From Streptomyces filamentosus (lineage in GTDB: Bacteria; Actinomycetota; Actinomycetes; Streptomycetales; Streptomycetaceae): 64,000 nt of DNA. The DNA lies in NCBI RefSeq assembly GCF_014654895.1, contig NZ_BNBE01000001.1, positions 1,116,001 to 1,180,000 of the forward strand, written 5' to 3'. Positions 47,720 to 55,215 of this stretch are shown here, in pieces (the first letter of the stretch is position 1; every line of letters begins with the position of its first letter). Position numbers and translations under genes: made by a program. The notes below the pieces were generated by a model that worked only from the letters and a program-made list of their open reading frames with translations, ran no database searches and was not told the DNA's origin.

Positions 47720-50700
47720 TCAGCGGGGGGTGTCGAGGAGGCGGAGGCGGTGGGCCATCGCGGCGGCCTCGCCGCGGCCGGAGACGCCGAGCTTGGCGAG
47801 GATGTTGGAGACGTGGACGCTGGCGGTCTTCGGCGAGATGAAGAGCTCCTCCGCGATCTGCCGGTTGGTGCGGCCGGCCGCGACCAGACCCAGGACGTCC
47901 TGTTCGCGCGGGGTGAGGCCGAAGACGTCGGCCTCGGGGTCCGGCTCCGGGACACCGGCCGCCGGGGCGTCCGCCAGGGGGATCCGGGCGCGGGCGGCCA
48001 GCAGTTCGGCGTCCTCGCGGAGCGGGCGGGCGCCGAGGGCGACGGCGGTGGCGTGGGCCTGCCGGAGCAGGACGGTCGCCTCCTCGCGGCGGCCGCCCTC
48101 GGCGAGGAGGACGTCGGCGAGCCGGTGACGGGCGAGGGCCAGCGGATGGGGCCGGTCGAGGGGGGTCCACGCCTCGACGACCTCGGCCCAGCGGGCGGAG
48201 GTCTCGCGGCCCTCCGCGCGGGCCAGTTCCTCGGTGACCTGGGTGGCGTGGGCGGTCCAGACGGGGGCGGGGGCGGCGAGGGCGCGGACGCAGCGGCGGA
48301 GGACGGCGAGCGCCTCGGCACGGCCCTCCTCGGCGGCGGGCAGGCCGCGGCTGTCGGCCTCGGCGGTGACGGCGGCGAGGACGAGGGGCCAGCCGTAGCG
48401 GTGGGTGCCGGGCGGGAAGCCCGCCTCTGCGGCCTCGGCGAGCCGGGCCCGGACGTCGGCGAGGCGGCCCTCGGCGGCGGCCGCGGCGACGGCGGTGCCG
48501 GTCAGGGGGAGGGTGTACTGCGGGACGGGGTCGCGCGTGCCGTAGACGGCGCTCGCCTCGTCGAGGTGGCGGAGGGCCGTGGCGGTCTCGCCGCGGGCGA
48601 CGGCGATCTGGGCGAGCCGGAGGTGGGCGGAGCCGCGGGGCTTGGTGCTGGTGATGGAGGAGAGGAGGAGTTCGGCCTCGGTGCGGGCCTCGTCCCAGCG
48701 GCCGAGGGAGTGGAGGGACTCGGCCTTGTTGCCGCGGATCCAGCCGGCGGACTCGACCAGGCCGCGGGTGCGGGCGAGTTCGAGTCCGGCGTCGGCGAGT
48801 TCGACGGCCTCGGCGGAGCGGCCGAGGGATTCGAGGGCGGAGGTGAGGTTGATGTGGGCGCGGGCGGCTTCGTGGAACTGCCCGAGGGCGGTGGTCCGTT
48901 CGCGGACGGCGTGCATCTCGGCGAGGCCGGACTCGCGGTCGCCGGCGGCGACCATGATGGTGCCGAGGGTGAGGCGGGCGTTGAGCTCGGTCGCCTCGGC
49001 CTTCACCAGGCGGGCGTACTCGACGGCGCGTTCGGCGGCGGCGAGGGCGTCGGGGCCGGGGTTGCGGAGCATGCCCCAGCCGGCGGCGCCGGCGAGGACG
49101 ACGGCGTGGACGGCGGAGGGCGGCAGGCCCTTGACGAGTTCCTGGGCGCGGGAGATCTCGGTCCAGCCGTCGCCGCGGCCCAGGTTGGACTGGAGGCGGG
49201 CCTGCTCGGTCCAGAACCAGGCGGCGCGCAGGGGGTCGTGCTCGTCCTCGCCGTCGAGGAGGCGGAGGGCCGTCCTGCCGATCTTCAGGGCGCGTTCGCG
49301 GTCGCCGCAGAGCCGGGCGGCGACGGCGGCCTCGGCGAGGAGGTCGAGCTGGCGCAGCGGGGTGGTCTCGGGGTCGCAGCCGCAGGGCGGGTAGGACTCG
49401 GCGTAGTCCAGGGGGCGCAGGCCGGCGCGGACCTCGGCGGGGGCCTCGTCCCAGAGTTCCATGGCCCGTTCGAGGAGCCGGAGCTGTTCGGCGTAGGCGT
49501 GGCGCTTGCGGGTGGCGACGGAGGCTTCGAGGACGGCGGGGAGGGCCTTGGCGGGGTCGTGGGCGTGGTACCAGTACGTGGCGAGGCGGGTGGCCCGCTC
49601 CTCGGGGCGGACGAGGCCGGGGTCGGCCTCCAGGGCCTCGGCGTAGCGCCGGTTGAGGCGGGAGCGCTCGCCGGGGAGCAGGTCGTCGCTGACGGCCTCG
49701 CGGACCAGGGAGTGGCGGAAGCGGTAGCCGTCGCCGTCGGGGACGGCGAGGAGCAGGTTGGCGCCGACGGCGGCGCGCAGGGCCTCGATGAGGTCGTCCT
49801 CGGCGAGTCCCGCGACGGCGGCGAGGAGTCCGTGCTCGACGGTGGAGCCGCCCTCGGCGACGATCCGGGCGACCCGCTGGGCGTCCTCGGGGAGGGCCTC
49901 GACGCGGACCAGGAGCAGGTCGCGGAGGGAGTCGCTGAGGGAGTGGGGGCCGGCGCCGCAGCTGTGGGAGGCGACGAGTTCCTCGACGAAGAAGGCGTTG
50001 CCGTCGGAGCGGTCGAAGATGTCGTCGACGAGGCCGGGGGCGGGTTCGGCGGCGAGGATGCCGGTGAGCTGGCGGTGGACCTCGGTGCGGGTGAAGCGGG
50101 AGAGCTCGATGCGGCGGATGGTGCGCATCCGGTCGAGTTCGGCGAGGAGGGGGCGCAGCGGGTGGCGGCGGTGGATGTCGTCGGCGCGGTAGGTGGCGAC
50201 GACGACGAGGCGGCCCCGGCGCAGGGTGCGCAGGAGGTAGGTGAGGAGGTGGCGGGTGGAGGTGTCGGCCCAGTGGAGGTCCTCCAGGACGAGGACGAGG
50301 GTGCGGTCGGCGGCGAGGCGTTCCAGGAGGCGGACGGTGAGTTCGAAGAGGCGGGCGGTGGCGTCCTCGTCCCCGGCGTCGGGGCCGCCCGGTTCGCCGA
50401 GTTCGGGCAGCAGGCGGGCGAGTTCGCCCTCGTGGCCGTCGGCCGCGGCGGTGAGCTCCTCGGGGAGGCGGCGGCGGAGGGCGCGCAGGGCGGCGGAGAA
50501 GGGGGCGAAGGGGAGCCCGTCGGCGCCGAGCTCCACGCAGCCGCCGAGGGCGACGACGGCGCCCGCGTCGCAGGCGGCGTCGCGGAACTCCTCGACGAGC
50601 CGGGTCTTGCCGACCCCGGCCTCGCCGGCGACGAGCAGCGCCTGGGGCTCTCCCGCGGTCGCGCGGGAGAGCGCCTCGGTGAGGGCGGTGAGTTCGCCGG

Positions 50701-50779
50701 CGCGGCCGACGAAGACGGGGCTGACGGACCTGGTCTCCACGGCGCCGAGCATCGCACAGGCGCCCCGCGGGTCGCTCAT
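47720..50779 (-). CDS. LAL-family LuxR regulator with AAA ATPase domain
   Basis: 1019-aa large ATP-binding LuxR-type regulator. Walker A VAGEAGVGKTRLVEEF (near residue 50), Walker B LVLVLEDLHWAD, a long TPR-like helical middle and a C-terminal LuxR HTH (LTPREQDVLGLVAAGRTNRQIAEELFISPKTASVHVSNIL). Such proteins often activate biosynthetic or sugar genes; no obvious target lies next to it. ATG 50779 lacks a clear SD; a Met nine codons downstream is an alternative. Confidence 0.9.
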   Translation of the reverse strand: MSDPRGACAMLGAVETRSVSPVFVGRAGELTALTEALSRATAGEPQALLVAGEAGVGKTRLVEEFRDAACDAGAVVALGGCVELGADGLPFAPFSAALRALRRRLPEELTAAADGHEGELARLLPELGEPGGPDAGDEDATARLFELTVRLLERLAADRTLVLVLEDLHWADTSTRHLLTYLLRTLRRGRLVVVATYRADDIHRRHPLRPLLAELDRMRTIRRIELSRFTRTEVHRQLTGILAAEPAPGLVDDIFDRSDGNAFFVEELVASHSCGAGPHSLSDSLRDLLLVRVEALPEDAQRVARIVAEGGSTVEHGLLAAVAGLAEDDLIEALRAAVGANLLLAVPDGDGYRFRHSLVREAVSDDLLPGERSRLNRRYAEALEADPGLVRPEERATRLATYWYHAHDPAKALPAVLEASVATRKRHAYAEQLRLLERAMELWDEAPAEVRAGLRPLDYAESYPPCGCDPETTPLRQLDLLAEAAVAARLCGDRERALKIGRTALRLLDGEDEHDPLRAAWFWTEQARLQSNLGRGDGWTEISRAQELVKGLPPSAVHAVVLAGAAGWGMLRNPGPDALAAAERAVEYARLVKAEATELNARLTLGTIMVAAGDRESGLAEMHAVRERTTALGQFHEAARAHINLTSALESLGRSAEAVELADAGLELARTRGLVESAGWIRGNKAESLHSLGRWDEARTEAELLLSSITSTKPRGSAHLRLAQIAVARGETATALRHLDEASAVYGTRDPVPQYTLPLTGTAVAAAAAEGRLADVRARLAEAAEAGFPPGTHRYGWPLVLAAVTAEADSRGLPAAEEGRAEALAVLRRCVRALAAPAPVWTAHATQVTEELARAEGRETSARWAEVVEAWTPLDRPHPLALARHRLADVLLAEGGRREEATVLLRQAHATAVALGARPLREDAELLAARARIPLADAPAAGVPEPDPEADVFGLTPREQDVLGLVAAGRTNRQIAEELFISPKTASVHVSNILAKLGVSGRGEAAAMAHRLRLLDTPR

Positions 50780-50786
50780 ACGGGGG

Positions 50787-50960
50787 TCACGCGGCCCGGG
50801 CGTAACGGTCCCTGCCGGCACTCACCCGCCCCTCGGTCTCGTGGCGGCCGGCCCGGCGGGCGGCCTTGGCGGCCCGGGCGGCCTCGCGGCCGAGGCGCTG
50901 GACGGCGGCCTCGCGGACCAGCTCGGCGTGGGCGGTGAGGTGGAGTTCGTACGCGAACAT
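50787..50960 (-). CDS. 57-aa basic small protein
   Basis: MFAYELHLTAHAELVREAA... then an Arg/Ala-rich helical stretch (LGREAARAAKAARRAGRHE), ending RYARAA. GGGAG 6 nt before the ATG; an earlier ATG at 50993 is also possible. This kind of small basic protein is seen repeatedly in Streptomyces genomes; function unknown. 7 bp upstream of the LAL regulator start. Confidence 0.65.
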   Translation of the reverse strand: MFAYELHLTAHAELVREAAVQRLGREAARAAKAARRAGRHETEGRVSAGRDRYARAA

Positions 50961-51105
50961 GAGGTGCTCCCTGGGCCGTGGTGTCGTCATCGCTCCTTGC
51001 GATGTCTCCACCTTCGCCGCCCAGGGGGTGCCGGGGCATCGGGCGGGTGCCGCATGTTCGGGGTGCGGGGGGCCTTAGGGCGGTCCCGGGGGTGCCTTAG
51101 GCCCC

Positions 51106-51277
51106 GTCTTCCGGGGTGTCCCGGCCGGCGCCTCCGGGGTGTTCCGACCGACGTCTTCCGGGAGCCCCGACCGGCGCCTCGGGGTGTTCCGACCGGCGCC
51201 TTCCGGGTGTTCCGACTGACGTCTTCCGGGGGCCCGACCGGCGCCTCGGGGCGTCCCGACCGGCGCCTTCCGGGGTG
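51106..51277. repeat. Intergenic tandem repeat, seven and a half units of 22-24 bp
   Basis: Degenerate units of the form GYCTTCCGGGGTGTTCCGACCGGC follow one another from 51106 to 51277, ending 3 bp before the GNAT stop codon. Units alternate between GACGTC- and GGCGCC-bearing junctions. Together with 50961-51105 this stretch carries no gene. Confidence 0.75.
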
Positions 51278-51279
51278 CC

Positions 51280-51837
51280 TCAGGCGGACTTCGCCGCGCG
51301 CCAGTCGGGGGCGAGGACGGCCCAGACCTCGGTGTCGGTGCGGACGCCGCGGTGGGCGTAGTTCTCGCGGAGGACGCCCTCGCGGGTCATGCCGAGGCGG
51401 CGGGCGACGGCGAGGCTGGCCGTGTTCTTCGTGGAGGCGTACCACTCGACGCGGTGGATCCCGCGCTGCTCGACGGCCCAGTCGACGAGGACCCGGCAGG
51501 CGCGGGTGACGAGGCCCCGGCCGGCGGCGGCGGGCTCCAGCCAGCAGCCGACCTCGGCGTTGCCGGCGGCCACGTCCATGGTGCGGAGCATGACGCCGCC
51601 GACGAGGGTGCCGCCGGTCCAGATGCCGCAGAGGCGTCCGGCGTCGTTCGCGGTCTTGTCGGCGTAGCCCTGGAGGAAGGCGCGGGCGGAGTCGAGGTCG
51701 TGGACGACGTCGGCGAGGCCGATGTGCTCGCCGACGAACTCCCGGCCGCGTTCCATGTGGGCCAGGAACTCCTCGGCCCGCCAGGGCTCCAGGGGCCGCA
51801 GTTCGGCGCCGTCGTCACCCAGCGATATCGCGAACAT
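51280..51837 (-). CDS. GNAT acetyltransferase (RimJ/RimL-like)
   Basis: 185-aa GCN5-related N-acetyltransferase: acetyl-CoA loop region EPAAAGRGLVTRACRVLVDWAV and the C-terminal NTASLAVARRLGMTREGVLREN typical of RimL-type enzymes. ATG lies 23 nt inside the end of the MMPL gene, suggesting coupled translation. Substrate unknown. Confidence 0.9.
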   Translation of the reverse strand: MFAISLGDDGAELRPLEPWRAEEFLAHMERGREFVGEHIGLADVVHDLDSARAFLQGYADKTANDAGRLCGIWTGGTLVGGVMLRTMDVAAGNAEVGCWLEPAAAGRGLVTRACRVLVDWAVEQRGIHRVEWYASTKNTASLAVARRLGMTREGVLRENYAHRGVRTDTEVWAVLAPDWRAAKSA

Positions 51838-54058
51838 CCTCGGTCTCCTCCGTGGTCGGTGCGGTCACGCGCTGCCCCGGGATCTTCGCACGGGTGTCCG
51901 CGGCGACCCGGCACTCCGGCGGCTCGATGCTGATCCGCGGCAGGATCCGGTCGAGGCTCCGGGGCAGCCACCAGTTGGCGCGGCCCAGCAGGTGCATGAG
52001 GGCGGGGACGAGGAGGGTGCGCAGGACGAAGGCGTCCAGGGCGACGGCGGCGGCGAGGGCGATGCCGAACATCGCGATGACCCGGTCGCCGGAGAGGACG
52101 AAGGCGAGGAAGACCGAGATCATGATGACCGCGGCGGAGTTGATCACCCGGCTGGTCTCGGCGAGGCCGACCCGGACGGCCCGCCGGTTGTCGCCGGTCT
52201 CCAGCCACTCCTCGTACATCCGGCTGACCAGGAAGACCTGGTAGTCCATGGAGAGGCCGAAGAGGACCGAGACCATGATCACGGGCAGGAAGGGTTCGAT
52301 CGGTCCGGCGCTGCCGAGGCCGAGGAGTTCGGTGCCCCAGCCCCACTGGAAGATCGCGACGACGATGCCGAAGGCGGCGGCGACGGCGGCGACGTTCATG
52401 GCGGCGGCCTTGAGCGGGATGCCGATCGAGCGGAAGGCGAGCAGCAGGAGCAGGCAGCCGAGGGCGACGACGGCGCCGACGAAGAGCGGCAGCTTGCCGA
52501 CGATGACCTCGGCGAAGTCGTCGTACGAGGCGGTGATGCCGCCGACGTGGACCTCCAGGGAGGTGCCGGCCTCCGCGGTCGGGACGACGTCCTGGCGGAG
52601 CCGGTCGACCAGCTCGCTGGTGGCCTTCGACTGGGGCGAGGAGTCGGGGACGACGGTGAGGAAGGCGGTGTCGCCGGCGGCGTTGTGGGTGACCGGGGAG
52701 ACGGAGGCGACGCCCCGGGTGGCGGCGAGCGCCTCCGGGAGCCGGTCGAGGGCGACCCGGTCGTCGGCGCCGTCGAGGTGCGCGACGAGGGTGAGGGGGC
52801 CGTTGACGCCGGGCCCGAAGCCGTCCGCGAGCAGGTCGTAGGCCTGCCGGGTGGTGGCGGACGCGGGGTTGTTTCCCTGGTCGGAGGTGCCGAGGTGGAG
52901 GGAGAAGGTGGGCAGCGCGAGCACCGTCATGACGACGAGGGCGACGGCGCCGAGGAGCTTGGGACGGCGCTCGACGAAGGCGGACCAGCGGGCCGCGAAG
53001 CCGGTGGGCAGCTCGGGCTGCGGGCCGTGCTCGGCGAGGGCGCGCCGCTCGCGCCGGGAGAGGGCGCGCATGCCGATGAGGGAGAGCAGCGCGGGCAGCA
53101 GGGTGACGGAGGCGGCGACGGTGAGGACGACGGTGAGGGAGGCGGCGATCGCGACGCCGTTGAGGAAGCTCAGCCGGAGGATGAGCATGCCGAGGAGGGC
53201 GATGCAGACGGTCGCGCCGGCGAAGACCACGGCCCGGCCGGTGGTGGCGACGGCGGTCTCGGCGGCCTCGGCGACCCCGAGACCGCGTTTCAGCCCCCTG
53301 CGGTGCCTCGTGACGATGAAGAGCGCGTAGTCGATGCCGACGCCGAGGCCGACGAGCATGCCGAGCATCGGGGCGAAGTCGGCGACGGTCATGACGTGCC
53401 CGAGGAGCACGATCCCGGAGTAGGCGATGCCGACGCTGACGAGGGCGGTGGCGATGGGCAGCAGGGAGGCGGCGAGGGAGCCGAAGGCGAGGAAGAGGAC
53501 GACGGCGGCGACGGCCACGCCCACGGCCTCGGCGACGTGCCCGCCGGGCTTCTCGGTGAGGGCGACGGCGCTGCCGCCGAGCTCCACCTGCAGCCCGTCG
53601 GCCTGGGCGGCCTTCGCGGTGTCGACGAGGGCCCGGGCCCGGTCGACGGGGATGTCGTCGGCCTGCTCGCGGAAGGTCACGGTGGCGTAGGCGGTGCGCC
53701 CGTCCTCGCTGACCTGGCCGGGCGCGGCGGCGCCCCCGTACGGGGAGGTGACGGCGGCGACGCCGGGGAGTCCGGCGACCTCCTCCAGCATGGGGGCGAC
53801 CCGGTCCTGGACGGCGTCGGCGCGGACGCTGCCGCGCTCGGTGTGCCAGACGATGGTGTCGGTGTCGCCGCCGAGCCCCTGGAAGCCGCGGTCGAGGAGG
53901 GCGGTGGCGCGTCCCGACTCGGTCCCGGGGACCTCGTAGTCGTTGGAGTACGCGCTGCCGGCGAGGACGGCGGCGCCACCGGCTCCGACGAGGGCGAGGA
54001 CCCACAGGAGGACGGCGACGAGGCGGTGCCGGATGAACCACCGTGCGATGGCTGCCAA
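51815..54058 (-). CDS. MMPL/RND family exporter
   Basis: 747-aa membrane protein with two repeats, each an N-terminal helix, a ~150-residue extracytoplasmic loop and five helices (about 12 helices in all). Motifs GLGVGIDYALFIVTRHRRGL and the equivalent FGLSMDYQVFLVSRMYEE occur in the two halves. TTG 54058 gives the usual MAAIARWFIRHRL-type start and has GGGAG 8 nt upstream. Likely exports a lipid or hydrophobic compound; expression is probably repressed through the palindrome at 54105-54124. Confidence 0.92.
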   Translation of the reverse strand: MAAIARWFIRHRLVAVLLWVLALVGAGGAAVLAGSAYSNDYEVPGTESGRATALLDRGFQGLGGDTDTIVWHTERGSVRADAVQDRVAPMLEEVAGLPGVAAVTSPYGGAAAPGQVSEDGRTAYATVTFREQADDIPVDRARALVDTAKAAQADGLQVELGGSAVALTEKPGGHVAEAVGVAVAAVVLFLAFGSLAASLLPIATALVSVGIAYSGIVLLGHVMTVADFAPMLGMLVGLGVGIDYALFIVTRHRRGLKRGLGVAEAAETAVATTGRAVVFAGATVCIALLGMLILRLSFLNGVAIAASLTVVLTVAASVTLLPALLSLIGMRALSRRERRALAEHGPQPELPTGFAARWSAFVERRPKLLGAVALVVMTVLALPTFSLHLGTSDQGNNPASATTRQAYDLLADGFGPGVNGPLTLVAHLDGADDRVALDRLPEALAATRGVASVSPVTHNAAGDTAFLTVVPDSSPQSKATSELVDRLRQDVVPTAEAGTSLEVHVGGITASYDDFAEVIVGKLPLFVGAVVALGCLLLLLAFRSIGIPLKAAAMNVAAVAAAFGIVVAIFQWGWGTELLGLGSAGPIEPFLPVIMVSVLFGLSMDYQVFLVSRMYEEWLETGDNRRAVRVGLAETSRVINSAAVIMISVFLAFVLSGDRVIAMFGIALAAAVALDAFVLRTLLVPALMHLLGRANWWLPRSLDRILPRISIEPPECRVAADTRAKIPGQRVTAPTTEETEDVRDIAG

Positions 54059-54104
54059 AGGACGTGCTCCCTGCCTGGATCGGTGCTCGCGGCCCACTGT
54101 TGCA

Positions 54105-54124
54105 GGCAAACGTGATCGTTTGCC
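54105..54124. promoter_or_regulatory. Palindromic operator upstream of the MMPL gene
   Basis: GGCAAACG-TGAT-CGTTTGCC: two perfect 8-bp arms around a 4-bp centre, 47 bp before the MMPL start codon. Arm length and position suit a TetR-family repressor; no tetR gene adjoins. Confidence 0.7.
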
Positions 54125-54140
54125 CGTTTCGTGTCGATCC

Positions 54141-54712
54141 TCACAGCTCGCACCGCTGCCCCCCGGAGGCACCTCCGGGGCGGTCCAGCTCGCGCCGGGC
54201 GAAGGTCATGAACTCCTTCAGGAGGCCGGGCACCGCGCTCCGGGTCTTCTCCGGGTCGGTCTTCCAGAGGGTGTCGACGTACAGGGCGATGTACTTTCCC
54301 CGGTCGGACGGAGACTTCGACGGCTCGCAGACGAAGTGCGTGGCGGCGCCGCCGTCCCGGACGATGCCCCCCTTGCCGACGTCGAGGGGGGCGCGGATCG
54401 CGCCCGTCCCAGGAGGACCACTCGATCGAGCGCTCGGGTTTCGGGAACACGGCATGCGCCGTGAACCGGGTGATCCCGTCGACGCTGCAGGTCTCCGAGT
54501 CCAGGCTTTCGTCCGGCACGAAGTCGCCGTCACTGACGGTGACCTTCTCCCCGGGGGGGGGGTGAGGAACGGGGTGATCTCGCTGCCGGAGAAGGCGCCC
54601 CGGCAGACGCGCTCGGGCAGATGCGGAGCCGCCTTCGGTCCGCTCTACGAGCAGCCCGCCAGAAGTGTGGGCACCACCACGCCGATCACCGCGATCCTGG
54701 CCGCGTCCCCGA
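54141..54712 (-). pseudogene. Decayed lipoprotein gene
   Basis: Three fragments on the minus strand read as one exported protein. (1) IAVIGVVVPTLLAGCS, a lipoprotein signal with the lipobox Cys at 54653-54651, then an in-frame TAG at 54647-54645. (2) After a ten-G run (54553-54562) the frame changes to VTVSDGDFVPDESLDSE and TAHAVFPKPERSIEWSSWDG. (3) Near 54385-54410, beside a six-G run, it changes again to APLDVGKGGIVRD and KYIALYVDTLWKTDPEKTRS, ending at 54141. No start codon with SD precedes it. Both frame changes touch G homopolymers, so sequencing error is an alternative to true decay; the stop codon would need a third change. Confidence 0.7.
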
Positions 54713-55215
54713 GCCGAAGCCCGCGCGTCCCCCTCGTCCCTTCGTGCTGGAGATCAGGTCACCCCCACGCAATGAGCGGTACCGGCTTCGACGGACACAA
54801 CCCCCGGTACTCCTCGATCTGCTCAGGAGTGAGGCCGGTGCCCCGTGCGGCCGCCTCGACCTCGTCCCGGGACGTCCCTCTCCCCCTCTTCGAAGCCCCC
54901 CCCCCGCGACCGGCCCTCGGACCTCGCGCGCGAGTCGACCGCCTCACAGGAGCGACGTGGGCGTGTCGCAGCGTTCCGGGGAAGGCCCCCGGTGCGTGCG
55001 CCCCTGCGAACGGATCCCGGTCGGGCCGGCTCGCACCGCTTGCGCGGGCCCCCGGAGCCGCCGCGCCCTCCGGCGCTCCGCGGTACGGCGCCGGGGTCCG
55101 GGGGCTCCGGGCCGGGGCGCGGAGGGTTATCCGCCCGCAATCCTCCGCGCGTTGACCTCGGGGGCGGCGGAGCGGCAAGCTGATTCTCTGTCATTCACTG
55201 TGCCTTGGGGGAAAG
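54713..55215. other. Gene-poor stretch upstream of the Ser/Thr kinase
   Basis: No convincing gene. A minus-strand frame ending at 54759 has a protein-like end (LTPEQIEEYRGLC then PSKPVPLIAWG) but degrades into Arg/Pro-rich sequence upstream, so it may be the tail of another decayed gene. A hairpin (GCGCGGAGG 55117-55125 with 55142-55150) precedes the kinase promoter. Confidence 0.5.
55152..55181 (+). promoter_or_regulatory. Candidate kinase promoter
   Basis: TTGACC (55152-55157), 18-nt spacer, CAAGCT (55176-55181), 34 nt before the TTG start. Confidence 0.45.

Noticed and set aside
47690..50938. Plus-strand frame opposite the LAL regulator
   Set aside because: Repetitive Gly/Glu/Asp-rich translation without motifs, fully antisense to a recognised protein.
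51106..51277. CRISPR-like array
   Set aside because: Units are contiguous and mutually similar throughout, with no unique spacers and no cas genes; a degenerate tandem repeat.
54823..55194. Minus-strand ORF starting MTENQLAAPPPP upstream of the kinase
   Set aside because: Codon usage is unbiased, the product is Arg/Gly/Pro low complexity, and it overlaps the kinase promoter.
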